Below the pieces are notes generated by a model, which worked only from the letters and a program-made list of their open reading frames with translations, ran no database searches and had not been told where the DNA came from. A program made the position numbers and the translations under genes. Positions 10,797 through 23,585 of a DNA stretch of 64,000 nucleotides are shown here, one piece after another. The stretch is taken from NCBI GenBank assembly GCA_031841125.1, contig CM063114.1, forward strand, positions 8,618,001 to 8,682,000. Direction: 5' to 3'. The DNA is from Acanthococcus lagerstroemiae. Its lineage: Eukaryota; Arthropoda; Insecta; Hemiptera; Eriococcidae. Each line of letters starts with the position of its first letter. Position 1 is the first letter of the stretch.

Positions 10797-12682
10797 TCTG
10801 TTCTAGATGCACCACCCTGCAATCTCCAGTACGGCAACTTAAGCCGTCATAAGATATGAGGATTTGCTGGCCCTCACAACTGAAGGGGCAAAGATATCAT
10901 TTGTTGAAGTTATAAGTTCTACTCGCCAACCAAATGAACTAAGATTTCTATCAAAAAAACTATGACAAGTAAGCATGCGCCGTTTGCGCCAACCAATAAC
11001 AGACTTCAAGTAGTATTAGTGTTGAGGACAATGTATCCAAATGGGGAGTTGTTGGGAAAATATGATAAGATAGGGGCTCAAATTCGCGGTAAAAATTAGC
11101 AGTTATTAATATTCTTCAAATAACTTTTGAAAACATTGTAATAAGGACTTATTCGGAACTGCCAACATATTTCGACAATCTCGAAAAGGAAACTGATCTA
11201 CCAAAATTATTAAATAGCTGAAATAGTGAAAAATTGTTTTGAAATAATACAAATGAGTACACATAGCCAGAAACATATCGAAGAATTTTTCTGGGCGGGG
11301 AGGGGGGGGGTGTAAAAATTGTTAAATTCTCAATTGGCTCAACTCAAAATTTCCAAGCACCAAGTTTTTTTTTGTATTGACAAACAAAAAAACTAGAAAT
11401 CTTTTTTGACTTGTTGCGAATTTTCTTAGCTTTTGATCTATCTACTAAAATTTCCCAACTCCGGTGGCGAAGACTTGGAAGGGGGCAAGTTGACTCCAGG
11501 CCCCCTTAGTTTCATCTCCGCACACAGCTGCTTCACCAAGAACACCTTCCGTTAAAAGGCAGTGACCAATAAGGTATCACCTTGTTACCTCACGCTTACC
11601 ATTCAATAAAAATTTGAAATCATTCTAGATTTTGAGTCCTATTTTCCATCAAATCAACTTCTCGCAAGTATTTTTAACAACAGTTACAGCACATTTTCCC
11701 ATCGCTTCAGTAATGGAACCATTTTTTCTTTACAGTAATACTGCATCTAGTCGCTGTGTGGCCGAGTGGAATTCAAAAAATACATCCGCTAACATCTTAG
11801 CGAACATAGCGACTGTAGTATCAATCGTTGTGGAAGATGGCGCACCCTGTAACCTCCGCCAGTTTGAAAGAACAAGGCACTACAGTTACAGGGCGTGTTA
11901 CCACCGGATCTAAAGAGACTGATACTGTCGGGTGCACGTCATGACCAGTTTACTAAACGTCGTGAAGCACGTAGTAAGCGAACCGCGGCTTCACTCTCTT
12001 CGGCACAGAGAAGGAAAACTCTAAATGCAACAAGCCGTGCGGAAAGCAACGGCAAACTACCCCAACCAACTTGCTCAGGCATGTCGCGCGTCAGAAACCG
12101 CGACCGCCAACATCCGGCATCGGATGTGGCACCTAGATGATGAACACATCATAATTTCTAGTTTTCGGTGCAAGCAGCAGGGTTCTAGCAATCGAATTCA
12201 TTTTCTAAAACATCTGAAATTAATACTAATACAAAATGAAGTAACTCCCCCCCCCCCATTCAATCATTTTTTCCTCGGTTGCTAGTCTATTTCGTGAGAA
12301 CAGACCTTATTATAATTTTCCATACGTAGGTTATTTAGAGAAAACTCAAAACACTACCACTTTTTTAACCCGGATTTGATCATATCTTTTCAGCAACTCC
12401 ACAGATGGATCCATTTTTCCTTCCAACACCAATACTACATGAAGTCCATGATGTAACGATTTATTGGCTCAAATTGCGTATTTTTGTCACCGTTTCTAAT
12501 TTTGATTTGATAGAAATTTGTTAACTCTGTCAGGTCTGGATATAAAATATTATGATTTCAGTAAATAATATCTTTGCCCCTTCAATCGTGAGTGCTGACA
12601 AACCCCATACATGTTGATGGCTAAGTTGCCCTACTGGAAATTTCGTAGGGTGATGCGCCTTCAACGGAACACCCGGTATTTT
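10797..12682. mobile_element. ~1.9-kb DNA transposon-like element with ~115-bp inverted ends
   Basis: Left end 10797-10912 and right end about 12555-12682 are reverse complements over >100 bp. Shared blocks: TGTTCYGTT, GCAYCACCCT, AGTTGCC/GGCAACTT with a following CCAGTA, and CTTTGCCCCTTCA. The interior has no transposase I can recognise and contains a SINE B copy (11753-12137). Probably a decayed non-autonomous element; superfamily not determined. Confidence 0.6.
11753..12137 (+). mobile_element. SINE family B copy 1, internally deleted
   Basis: Begins with a tRNA-like A box (TGGCCGAGTGG at 11759-11769). The B-box region is missing compared with 18483-18922 and 55007-55446. The body matches both, including AGTAAGCGAACYGCRGC, GGCAAACTACCCC and ATCCGGCATCGGAT. 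It lies inside the 10797-12682 element. Confidence 0.75.
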
Positions 12683-12807
12683 TGTGTAAGAACAACACGT
12701 GTGCAATATTTTATTGATAATGATAATAATAACACCAGAAACAAATCCAGGAAATATTAAGATCAGTAAAGTGACTGTGAAATTTTTGTTTCTCCCTCTC
12801 CTATTGG

Positions 12808-12925
12808 CAGAAGCGCAAATAAGGCTCTGGAAGCAACACCACCCCTGCATCATTTTCTTTGGTAATTTTTCAGAGTTTGAAAGGGGCTAAGCCCCCCCCC
12901 CAAGCCCACACTTATTTGCGCCTAT
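12808..12925. mobile_element. small MITE with GCGCAAATAAG inverted ends
   Basis: GCGCAAATAAG at 12813-12823 is matched by CTTATTTGCGC at 12911-12921. A G/C-run hairpin (GGGGCTAAGCCCCC) lies just inside the right end. No clear target duplication. Confidence 0.45.
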
Positions 12926-13731
12926 TCTCGGTGCTACAGTTTTGAAATTAACACCAAATGACAATGAAATTAAATTCAATGACCCCGAATAAATTACAGT
13001 AGGCATGCTATTTTCTTGGAAAAACTCACTATTCATAAATTCACTTTGAAGTACAGAAACACAAAAAACGCAATTTTTTATTTGGAATGTATTTAAGGTG
13101 GGAGAGAAAAATTTAGCGATGGGTATTTACATCGCTCGGGAAGCGAATCCACTTTCACCCCATCGAGGGTTGTCACTTTTTTCCAAGAATGATTTTCGAT
13201 GACTTCTCCAGGTTTTCCAGATCCGGTTTTCAATTTTTCCTGACTTTTTCTTTCGAGTGTGAAAGGATTTATGGATTTTGGCAGGACTTTTTTTTTTGTC
13301 CTCATGATCCTAATCATAACACGCCAGCAAGAAACAATTACATGACTTTGATATTTTCGGGGAAACTTTTTCTTTTTTTATATGTGATTATTCGCTGACG
13401 ATAAATGTTGAAAGAATATAAGCCATGAACCTAGTTAGTCATTCAGGGAATCAAAATTTCATGATTCGGACAGAAACTCCATGATTTCTCCATGACTTTT
13501 CTCTGACTATCTAAATTCCATGAATTTCCCAGGTTTTCCAGAAATTCGCAACAACCCGGCCATCTGGTCACAAGAGTTAGTAATCCCAGAGATATGACCA
13601 ATAAATCATCATTTTCTTCGATTAGTTGTGTTAATGTATTGGTAATGTACGGGGGCTTTTTAGACCCCCCCCCCCCCTCTATATGAGACTTATCCGTAAA
13701 AGGAAAAGATTTATAACATCTTTACGTAAAA
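12926..13731. other. intron sequence, unrecognised
   Basis: Contains a C run near 13665-13677 and scattered 'CATGA-TTT' low-complexity motifs (13440-13550). No gene seen. Confidence 0.35.
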
Positions 13732-14348
13732 TGTGGCAGTTTCTATAAAATCTATAAAAAGGGGTAACTTTGTCGATCCGATGAATTTTGAGTTACAGAC
13801 AGTACGTAATAGAGGAGTGAATGCCCATTCTAACGAGCTATCGGCGAGATTAGTAGCGTTTTTTGTTCCAGATATACATGCGGTCAAAGATGAGTGAAAC
13901 GAGAACGCGCGAAAACATGTTTTGGGGAAAAATGCGTGTCAAGTTAGACACACTTTTTTCTCCCCCTCCGTCAAGCGGCCCTAACTCGCCGCGGAATCAC
14001 GTTATCAGCCTCGACGAGGGCTTGTCGAAAAGGTAATTTTTCGCTCTTCTGCGTGGTAACAATTCAGAACATCGGATTCATTCGTGAGCTCCGAAAAACC
14101 ACGAAGAAATGAACGCAGACATAAGCATTCTGTTCTCATAATCTTTCATAATTCTCTTTGTCTCTCTCCCTCTTCTCTCTCCTGAGTATAAATTTTGTCT
14201 CTTCGTTATTGCGATTTTTTTTTCTATAGAAATCAACCAGAATCTCAAAATTGATTTTTTCGACCCAAAAACTTCGTTTTCCTTTTTTCGCGTTTTCTGA
14301 GACTTCGATCAATTGACAAAGTTACCCTTTTTTATAGAAAGTGCCACA
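13732..14348. mobile_element. 617-bp inverted-repeat MITE, copy 1
   Basis: Left TGTGGCAGTTTCTATAAAA ... GGGGTAACTTTG is mirrored at the right by CAAAGTTACCC ... TTTATAGAAAGTGCCACA. A second copy lies at 40592-41214 and is similar throughout, including a pyrimidine tract (CTCTCTCCCTCTTCTCTCTC). No coding capacity. Confidence 0.8.
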
Positions 14349-15520
14349 AATTATACGAAGAACAATTTTCGTTTGACGTATCTTTTCGAAAACTAGATAA
14401 TTTTCAATATTCCTTCGAGAAACCAATTTTGAGGGACTTTAATCCCCAAAAACAATTTAGCTGGTGGAGTGGGGGTGGTAATTTTTAATATTAGTTAGGG
14501 AACTACTCTTAATAATTTTCCGCAATAAAACCTTTGTTTTCGAAAAGTGTTTTCAGTTTTTTCTAATTTTACTAGACTATGTACCAATTCATTATCAGAA
14601 AGAACTTCTAAAATGCTTATGCAAAACAGAATTATTCAAAATAGAGATTTTTCAATATATCAACTTCAGAATGCTTCCAAGCGTTCAATTTTAAGTGCAA
14701 CCTGAATTTTTCTTGATGAAAATGTTCAGAATTTCGATCCAATTCTAAAATTTTTTCAAGAAATCTAAAATTATTGTAAGTCTAATCCTTTATTTTGGGT
14801 AACGATGACAGAATATTGAAAAATATCTGACGCCGACGAAAAATCGAAAGAAAAAGTTGATGTTCGTAGAAAATTGGGTAAATTTTTAACATCTTACAAA
14901 AAATAAAAAATAAAGTCTAGCTGAGATTATAGAAGAATCCGTAATTTTCGTTTCATTTTCAACAAATTCCCTGAATAACTTTTAAATACAGAGCGAGGCT
15001 GAATTTTACACTTCCGCAAATATCATTAGCAAAATAATCTTTATAATGTTTCTGGACCAAATTCTTATACTGAACCCTCTTTTCATCCTGAAAATAACCT
15101 TTGAAAGGCCAAATATGACATAATTCGACTTGACATATCAGAAAAAGGGAACTCTGTTTCGGCATCAAATGTTTGCGCTGACTTCAGATCTGACCTTGAA
15201 ATTCAAATAAAGACCACCTTTCACCCAAATTTTGGTAACTAGCGACACATCTAGGAAAATGAAAAGTCAATACCAATCAATCAGGCCATGGATAACATTG
15301 ACCTCAAAAGCTAAGATTTGACAACCATTAGTAGTGGCATATAGTGAGTTCTGATGGATTCAAGAACATCGGACGGCCATAGACATTTGCAGTAGACTTT
15401 ATTGACCTCTAATAGAGCGATCATTGACCTTTATTGATCAGCTGATTGTTTTGAGCCCAAGTATAGATCTGCCATCAGTGTTGCATTTTAGAACAAATCA
15501 AAACTTGGTAATAGAGATCT
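14349..15520. other. intron sequence, unrecognised
   Basis: AT-rich, no repeats or exons that I can define. 15180-15480 has weak internal repetition (GACCT..ATTGA). Confidence 0.35.
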
Positions 15521-15702
15521 CTTTTTCTAATTTACTCTCAACCTAAGCCCTGGAATCCGCCCTTTCGAGCATTATTTCAGAGACGTCGGAGAGGCTAAAA
15601 AATCGGCCAAAGTTGAAAGGTAGCGAGTTGCTACGTGGGCTCGAACCCGGAACCTCCGGATTCCGGGACCAGTGCGCTATCTACTCGGCCAACCAGACCC
15701 CT
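15521..15702 (-). mobile_element. tRNA-derived SINE, family A, copy 1
   Basis: On the minus strand the head carries an A box (TGGCCGAGTAGATAG, plus 15677-15691) and a B box (GGTTCGAGCCC, plus 15637-15647), as in Leu/Ser-type tRNAs. It is followed by the family core ATGCTCGAAAGGGCGGATTC and a GAGAGTAAAT-like tail. Compared with 23967-24201 it lacks ~40 bp in the middle. Transcribed by Pol III when active. Confidence 0.85.
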
Positions 15703-15868
15703 TGTAACAGTAATGGCTATATTTCAAAATTTTGATACCAATAATAATCGATAATATCGATATTTCTCATTTTCATATCGACACTGGTTTGATATTTTTA
15801 AACATCCATATTTCGATATTTTGCTATCACTAATGGGTAAATTCTTCCCGTTATTAGGGTATTAAGAT

Positions 15869-16002
15869 CAAGAGCGCAACCAAAGGAGGGGGGCTACAGG
15901 GCTATAGCCCCCAACATTCGAAATTTCTTCAAAATTGATTCATGGAAATAGGTAGGTACCAAATCGAGAGCCCCACCAAAAAAAGTTATGGTTGCGCCCC
16001 TG
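15869..16002. mobile_element. hAT-like MITE, CAGGGGCGCAACC family
   Basis: Ends CAAGAGCGCAACC and GGTTGCGCCCCTG are inverted repeats. Flanks ATTAAGAT and ATTGGGAT agree at 6 of 8 positions, consistent with an old 8-bp target duplication. A G-run/C-run hairpin lies just inside the left end. 134 bp, no coding capacity. Confidence 0.7.
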
Positions 16003-17052
16003 ATTGGGATACTTTGTGTACGATATGTTACATTATCATAACGCGATAATATATCTATACACATGTTATAAAGTCCTGTTAATGAACCCCACACTACAGG
16101 TCAATGAGCTTCTGATGGTCTTCAAAGGTGATTAACCAGTCAGAATCTTTCATTTACCTCTACTCTCTCCGACAGAGCTCAAACTTTTTTGGCATTACAA
16201 AGAAAAATAATTTGGAAACACTTCCTTGAAAATGTTCAAAATACCGATATGTAGTTTTTACTTTTGAACATAGGACATAAGTGAAAAGGGGCATTTTTTT
16301 TCCAGCCACGCTGAACGTATTTTCAACTTTTTAGGTTAGCTTTCAAAAGCACTATTTTGAGAACCCCTGCGGCCTAAGGCGTAGGCATTCGTGCTCGTAC
16401 AATCTAATACTCGACCGCCTGAGTTCGTAAAACTAAGAACATTTAAAGTAAACTACACTCCAGAGTGTAGTGCGGCCTAATATTAGATAGCGAGTCTCGC
16501 ATGCTGGTCACAACTTACATATCGCACCACTTCTGAACTTGAATACTTATGCTGGAATTACAAGCACTGTCGAAAACCAAAATAATCTCGATTGCAGATA
16601 CCGTTGGAGAAGGAAACGAGTGCTGCGAGTGAATTTGCATTAATTACGATGGAGGAACAAACATTTTGGCAAAAACATTGCCGGTTCACTTCTGGATTGT
16701 TTTCAGTCAACGTGAACCAACACGTACTAAAGACAACCTTGAAACCAGAGGCGTTCCCTTTCATTTTCATAATATCCTGAAATCGCTTATGTTAATAACC
16801 AGGAAGTACCAGAAAACTCCGTTTTGTTTGCTGCTTTTCTTCTTTCTTCTAAATAAAGAAGAAAAGTGTTTTCTATTTATGGAACGAATGAATGAAACCC
16901 GAGCGGCTGTATCAACTCTACTCACGCAATTGTTTTTCTATTCAATTTCCGATCGTTATTACTTATATTGTTAATTGCTGTGTTACAATCTTCGTTTTAA
17001 TTACAGTAATTAAATTTGAGGTATCGATATATCGCTCACGTAAATTACTCAC
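16003..17052. other. intron sequence upstream of the juxtamembrane exon's donor
   Basis: No further exon or defined repeat. Short open frames at 16558-17092 overlap in several frames and have no recognisable similarity. Confidence 0.35.
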
Positions 17053-17124
17053 CTTTTCATCGGACTTCACGTATCGAGTTGGAATTTTCTGAAGAGCCTT
17101 TTTGGCAGCGCTGCACAGTCTTTT
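17053..17124 (-). CDS. gol: goliath-like E3 ubiquitin ligase, juxtamembrane exon
   Basis: A 72-bp, 24-codon exon between a polypyrimidine-rich TTTTCAG acceptor (plus 17125-17131) and a GTGAGT donor (plus 17047-17052). It encodes KRLCSAAKKALQKIP followed by TRYVKSDEK. In goliath proteins this lysine-rich cytosolic linker (typically NLCSxxKKAIxKIPT) lies between the transmembrane helix and the RING finger. Phase 0 at both ends keeps the frame from the exon ending at 43336 into the exon starting at 1175. The upstream intron is 26,211 bp and the downstream one 15,877 bp. No defects are visible. Three exons in the expected order, strand and phase make a processed pseudogene or chance match very unlikely. 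Confidence 0.91.
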
Positions 17125-17480
17125 CTGAAAACATGACAAAACAGAAACAAACATGTGAGATTCGCACAGTATGAGCTGTTCAACAAATAATGTTCCCTGA
17201 TAAATTTCTTGGGCAGCGCTGTATTACAGGATTGAAGGGTTCCGTTTTGTTTTTCCAATGCCATTTTTTCGAACAGTTTCTGTTTTCTACCAATATGGCT
17301 TTTTTCTATATGTCTCTGTTTCCGTTACTATTTCATGACTGATAAACATTTTGTGTCTGTTTCCGTTTCTATATAAAAATCAAACGATTCCATGTTTCCG
17401 TTTCCATTTCCAGTTTCAACCAGCAAGTACTTGGATTATTGTGTTAGTGTTAGCTGAACTTACAGCCCAGACTGTCCGCA

Positions 17481-17660
17481 ATTTTGAATCCAACCGCGCC
17501 CGTCGATGCCGACTTGACTACGCGGTACGCTCCGAATAGTCGTATTCGGCATCCACGGGCACGGCTGAAGTCAAAATGGCGGATGATCCTACAGACTAGA
17601 ACACTGTAACCCAAGTGTTGCCATATGCCATTTTGATTCCAACCGGACCCGTTGATGGTG
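17481..17660. mobile_element. palindromic MITE-like sequence
   Basis: TTTGAATCCAACCGCGCCCG (17482ff) pairs with CGGGCACGGCTGAAGTCAAA (17556-17575); the inner GATGCCGA pairs with TCGGCATC. A partial extra arm (CATTTTGATTCCAACCGGACC) follows at about 17631-17651. Confidence 0.6.
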
Positions 17661-18482
17661 AATTACCATTAATACAGGGTTACTGTTGATATTTCAAATT
17701 TTTCTGATTTTCAATGTGTAAATGGGTATGCAAGATGGAGGCGTCAACTCCGATCTCTGAATTAACAATGAAAACTAAGGCAAAGATTCCAACCTCTATA
17801 ACTTCGAATCTTGATTCTTATTTTTAAACTTAACACCTTCATTTTTAAAACGCTGTATTTCGCTTTTTATGTTTTTTGAATTCCGTTTAATGATTACAAA
17901 ACAAAACTGTTAGTAGGAATGCACATTAATTTTAGTAACTTCCAGTCCAAGAGCAAAATTCAGCTTATTTAATGATTGAAAACAAGAAACGAAACAATAA
18001 AATAATAACAAAACTGCCCATTTTAGATTTTAGTACCTTTCAAGACTGCCAGTCTATATTCCAAATCAAAACTCACTTAATAATTTAAAAAAATAACGAG
18101 GAAGAAAAAAGAAAACTGAGCTTAAACGAGACAGAATTACACAAAAATAAGGTCTCATTTTATGATTTGATTCTGTATCCATTTCGCTTACGTTATTACA
18201 AAAATTAAAACCAGGAGAAAGGTTTTAATGAAAACAAAACTTAAGGAACTTCTTCCACACATTTCTTATCTTTCAGTGATGTCTAATGATAATTCAAGAA
18301 TAAGAACTGATCTCTGATTGATTTTTTCATAGTTAATGGTTACTGTTATGGTTACGTTATTTAATTCATACAGCTAGGTAATGTTTACAATTATGTTATG
18401 GTTCAGCAACAGCATTCGGTTACCATTACAGTTATGGTTACATGTTTCCTTCGGTTAACGGTTATTATTTGATTAAAAGTCG
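17661..18482. other. intron sequence, AT-rich, unrecognised
   Basis: Contains a run of 'GGTTAC(T/G)GTTA'-type simple repeats at about 18340-18470. No gene seen. Confidence 0.4.
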
Positions 18483-18922
18483 CTATGTGGACAAGTAGTA
18501 GCGTGCCCATTTCGCAATCCCTGTTCCTCGGTTACGAGTCCCACCACCGCTGAAAAGCTAGCGACATTTGAATACCCCCACTAACATCCAAGCGAACACA
18601 GCGACTACAATATCAATTGAAGCGGAAACATAGCCAGTTCACACGAACAAGGCATTACAATCGCAGGGGGTGTTACCACCAGATCAGAAATATTGGCACT
18701 GTGCGTGTGCACATCGGGAACAGTTGACTCAACGCCGTGAAACCCATGGCTAGTAAGCGAACTGCAGCGGCACAGTCTTTGGCACAAAGAAGAAAAAATC
18801 TTAACACAACAAACCATGGGGAAAGCAAGGGTAAACTACCCCGACTAACCTGCCCAGGAGAGTCGCGCGTTAGAAACCGCGATCGCCAACGTCCGGCATC
18901 GGATATGGCGCCTGAAGAAGAA
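18483..18922 (+). mobile_element. SINE family B copy 2, near full length
   Basis: ~440 bp beginning with a tRNA-like A box (TGGACAAGTAGTAGCG) and a decayed B box (GGTTACGAGTCCC). It continues through AGCGAACACAGCGACTAC, CCAGATCAGAAATATTGG and GGCAAAC-like blocks to GGCGCCTGAAGAAGAA, as in 55007-55446. An open frame (18737-18997) resembles the frame of copy 1 without indels but has no known domain; I treat it as SINE body. Confidence 0.8.
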
Positions 18923-19311
18923 AATTTGGTTGCAGTTCATGGTATAACAGCTCTGATCGAAATACCCTCAACTTGCAACAGAGTAAACACTCATTAACTA
19001 TCAGACTGACGTCGTATGAACGTATTTTGACTTTGACGCAATTTCCAACGATCTAATTTGTCTTTCATTGAATGCCTCTGATAAGAACTTTCTGTGAACT
19101 CCTATTATTGATTTTCATTCCGAGCGGGATAAGCTTAGAGCTTCAGTCAATTCAAATTCGGAACATCAAACAAGCGTGTGAGGTTGCTCAGTATTCATCT
19201 TATAAACTGCAACTGAGGGTTCTTTTCAACTCTAGGCAAATTAGATTCATATGAAAGATTTTTGTAAGCAATGGGTTCTTTTGTCTTTAACGGGAAATGA
19301 TTAACGATGGA

Positions 19312-19562
19312 CAGGGACGAAACTATAGGGTGTGTGGGTTGACCCCCCCCCCACCAATAATTTGGCCGTCGGCAAATTATGAAACTATCCATTTGATTTT
19401 TTCATTTCTTATATTTTTTCCAATTAAAAGATATTTGGGTTAAAAAATCGGCAAATTAAAATTTTTTTAAAATTTTGTTGACGAATTTCTAGCTTAAAAA
19501 ATATTTGTCGGGAAAATTTTTCTTCTCCACCTCCCCAAATTGGAAGTCGAATTTCGTTTCTG
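19312..19562. mobile_element. hAT-like MITE, CAGGGACGAAA family, copy 1
   Basis: Left CAGGGACGAAACTATAGGG, right TCGAATTTCGTTTCTG. Flanks ACGATGGA and AAAATGGA agree at 6 of 8. Body blocks (TCGGCAAATT, AAAATATTTGTCGG) are shared with 20708-20985. A C run follows closely after the left end. Confidence 0.75.
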
Positions 19563-20707
19563 AAAATGGAGTACTCTGGACTCCTGTCAGAGACTAGTCA
19601 GTTAAAAGCCGAAGGTATCAAGCTGAGTATCGAACGTAATCTGAAAGGCTGAAATTAAGTTGAAATGTAGAAGACATTTCGAAAATCCGTAGCAAACGTT
19701 GACTTTCGAATTTCAATGACTATTCTGTTTTTACTAGATTCTCTGTTTGACCTGGAGCGAGCCTGACATTTGAGGAAGTTGAACATTTTATTAAAATCTA
19801 AAAGTTGAAAGCAAAAGACTGATTTTCTAGTGCCACAAGCTGAATGCGATAGCAGTGTTTAATTTACAGGCACTGGTCCTGGTGAATACTCGTCAGCGTT
19901 ACCAACTCACAACTTCAGAGTTGCCTGGGATTGTATCATAAAAGTGCCTAAGATTGCCGGAGACTACAGGACATTTTTGGAGCACGAGTTCGAGTAAATC
20001 ATTTATTTTTCGAATCTAGCACTAGAACTGGCACACAAACTAACAATTAAAAACATTGCTTCATTAGGTATTCTAAGCTGTGATTTTTCGTTTTATCAAC
20101 AAAAACAGACAGCAGACTTGCAGCCAACTGATGAATGAGAGAATGATAGTTTGTAGCTCTCAGCATGCAGCTAAATTGCCAACATTCAAAAATGTGAAAT
20201 GTAAAAAATAAGTGCAGACAGAATTTTACGATATAGAAAATGCCTGAAATTGATAGAAAATACCTGAGTGCCGAGAAAATGCCGGAAAAATCTAGAATTT
20301 CCTACGATCTCAGGCAATTGCCGGAGGGTTGGTAACACTGATACTCGTGTAGGAGGGACATTTGGTCAGGACCAGAAGACAAAAGTCCATGTGTTTTTCC
20401 CATAAGAACGAAAGGGAGCTTGTGGCACGAATTCCACTAATTCAATCAATCTGAAACTTTGTAGTTTTTTTTTTGTTTTTTTTTTTATATTTATTTATTT
20501 TATTGGAACCAGTTTAGGAGACGAATCAGAGGAAATTCAGGAAAAAATATCACCAAGAGTAAACAACGACCACCTTAATGTATAAAGGAAGTTGTGTGTT
20601 CCTCTCAAGTATTTTTAACATCCTCCTAGCTTATTCTCCTAGACTATAGGGTATGTTCATGTGCACTAATGTGACTGCTTGAGGAATAAGGTTCCAATCT
20701 GCATTTT

Positions 20708-20985
20708 CAGAGACGAAATTACGGGGGGGAGGGGTAAAACACCCCTCTCAAATAATTTGGAAGTCGGCAAATTTTGAAATGGTTCATTTTCATTTTCTGA
20801 GAACGCTTGTTTGTTTGTTCTGTTTTGTTTTTCAATTAAATAATATTTTGACTAAAAAATCGGTAAGTTTTCAAATTTAAAAAAAAAAAATTGTCGGCGA
20901 ATTCTTAGTTTACAAAAATATTTGTCGGACAGTCTTCTTATCCACCCACCCCCACCCCCAAACTGAAAGTCAAGTTTCGTCTCTG
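20708..20985. mobile_element. hAT-like MITE, CAGGGACGAAA family, copy 2
   Basis: CAGAGACGAAATTACGGGGG at left is mirrored by AAGTTTCGTCTCTG at right. The body is clearly homologous to 19312-19562. No target duplication is recognisable. G and C runs lie within 15-45 bp of the left end. Confidence 0.75.
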
Positions 20986-21459
20986 ACGATAGCCTTCTAA
21001 CATACTAAAAATCTTCTCCCTCCAGGTGGGGTTAGTTTTTCTAGAAACGGTGTCCCAATTGTTTTCCATTAAATTTACGACAAAAGGCTTGAAATAAAAA
21101 TGGTTTCTTGTGAATTTTTACATAAAGAACGTTCTTATCAAATTTTTCCTAACTCGTTCACAAACGTCCCAATGAGGGAGATTAGAATGATATCATGCAT
21201 TCATACAAGTCTTACAGAAGAAACGTTCTTTCGATATTCTTACAATGTCACCAAGTCTCTAGCAAGGCTGTTAATAATCTTCAAACCCATTTCTCGACAT
21301 CCTCATCTACTGATCCCCGGAATGTTTTCTCTCCCCTATCCGTAGATACCACGTTTTGAAGATTGTGTTTTTTGTGTTTTATCACTTCGGAAGGAAATTT
21401 GGAATAATGGATTTTTTGAGTTTCTAAAGCTAAATGGAAGAGAATGGCTTTCTACAGTA

Positions 21460-21850
21460 GGAGTTTCAAGGTCACTTAATTCAGTTCTAATATTACTTTG
21501 ATGTTAAATTCAAAATTGTGGCATCTAGGGAGAGGAGGAAAAAACAACTTGACAAAAACAATATGGGTATCGGATTATAGGTTCTGTAGGTCGCTGAACT
21601 CATTTTTGACATTGATTTCAGTCTGAGATAAAAACTGTGATACCTGAAGGAAAGGGAGAGGAAATTCGACAAAAAACAATATATGGTATCCTTTTGTAAG
21701 ATTCCAAGGTCGCTGACATTATTTTTGACATAGATTTCTTGCCAAAATAAAAACTGCGGTATATGGGGAGGGGGAGGAGAGGAGGTATTTGACAACAAAA
21801 CAATACGGGTACCATTTTGTAAGTTCTGAGATGAAATGCGAGATGCATAT
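21460..21850 (+). repeat. ~120-bp tandem array, three-plus monomers
   Basis: The marker GGTCRCT recurs near 21470, 21590 and 21710. Each monomer contains TTTGACATTGATTTC-like, AAAACTGTGRTA, GGGAGAGG and ACAAAAMCAATA(T)GGGTA blocks. The same family forms 40250-41900. Overlapping open frames on the minus strand are by-products. Confidence 0.75.
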
Positions 21851-21939
21851 CAATTTTTAGGAGTTGAATGCAGCGGAACAAGACTTTTTATTCATGCTGG
21901 CTTCGATTTGGAAGAAACTTGAAGAGTTTTAAGGGAGTT

Positions 21940-23585
21940 CTGAAGAAGTCTTGAACCACCACCTAATGATGGTTGTTGTGGTGATGAGGATGATGGTGGT
22001 GCTGGTGGTGGTTATAGAGGTAGGGACAAGCGATAAAAACGAATGATTTCTTACGCATTTTGAACTGCTTTTCTTAGGGTTGCTACTTGGAATGGATCCG
22101 CTTCGACAGCCTAAACTGAAGCGAAGCCTACATTAAGGGCAAATCACCCCAGGGCTTACGAAAGAGGCTTTTTCACAGCAATACTTGTCATTCAAGAGCA
22201 GTCCATTCGGCCACGCGACCACTGAAGTAATTTTCAAAGAAGATCGCGCGACAAGCCTCTAATAACCATCCGACACGCGGTCTGCATTCATAAAAAAATT
22301 TCCTGTTTACTCGGAAATTTAACGTAACTTGAGTTTAGCCAATGAATTTATAATTTCAGCTCGGAGAATAAAGGTCGGTGTACGCGAACGCTTTCAAACT
22401 CCGAAGAAAGCATCGATTACTAAATTTGAAAAAATTCTTTCGAATGGAGTAGTACAGGTAATCGATAAGTTGGTAGAACATTTACGCGCGTGCAAAAATT
22501 GTTATTGCACTTCCTGTTGTACTACCTGTGTATGGACCTGAGGGGGAAACAAAACTAGTTAGTACAGATGAAATTAATGGCCCGTTTAAGTGGTCGGAAA
22601 AAAGCACTTCGCTCGCTTTCCTTGGCTCGGCTTGCTACAGTTCTGTTTTCCCGCTCGCATCCGCATTTGGGTCCTTCAAGAGTCCGCCACGTTTCCTTTG
22701 TATTGCGCCTCATGTGTCTACACGGTGTCGCCTCTGTCTACTTGTACGTGTATCCGTTTCCATCCGTAATTATTTGAGAGTGACCTGAATTCTAATTGTT
22801 GTATTAATTGTTGAGTAAACTGAACACGTCTCCTACATGGCTTGGAGGCAATTTTCGTTCCGCTCCCGTACCTGTAGTACGCGGGGCATAAATTTCATAA
22901 CGATCGTGCATTTCATCATAGGAGCATGAAATTGGGTATGTGAGTCATAGACCAATACAGTTAAGCAACACAAAAACATAATCCCGGAAATTGAAACTGC
23001 GTGCTGATCAACATGATAAAGATCCCCGAGAATCCGAGTAGAGCTTCGCCCTCCAGGGGATCAAACAAGTTCACAAAATTGTAACGCCCGATCGAGTAAT
23101 TCTATAAACTTCGCTGAGGGAAAGCTCTTTGAAATTTTTGTTTAACTATTTCAGAACCGTCGTTAAGGAGGTTCAGAGTGATCCTTCACACTACCACGCA
23201 ATAACGCAGGCCTTGCAGGAGAAATCTTTGAATTTTTGACATTCTTCCGATGTCACATGGTTCAGTGAGCAACGAAGCTGCTAATTATATCCTTGCGCCA
23301 CTTTCGCTACCACCACCACCACAAAAAAGTTCATTTGCTCATATCTCCTTTGGTACAGGTCCAAAGTGATCATGTAATATACCATTTGAAAGAAGAAGAT
23401 CAGGCACATAAAATGACATATTAAACAATGAAAGCTTGTTTTCACACGACGTGGAATTGCGAAGATAGAAATTCGAAATTCTGTGTCACTTTACACAATT
23501 AGAATTATTGTAATAAGACGTGAAGTGACACACACCAAAAAAAGAAAAGAAAAAAGTAAAGGACCCAGAACAAAATTTTCAAAAC
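21940..23585. other. intron sequence, partly single-copy in appearance
   Basis: Contains a GGT/GAT trinucleotide-rich stretch (about 21965-22020). 22060-22540 has balanced composition. A GC-richer segment lies at 22610-22760. No exon identified; open frames 22329-22788 have no recognisable domain. Confidence 0.35.

Noticed and set aside
18737..18997. Open frame shared between SINE B copies as a conserved small protein
   Set aside because: The same segment in 55227-55490 uses a different frame; similarity is nucleotide-level SINE body.
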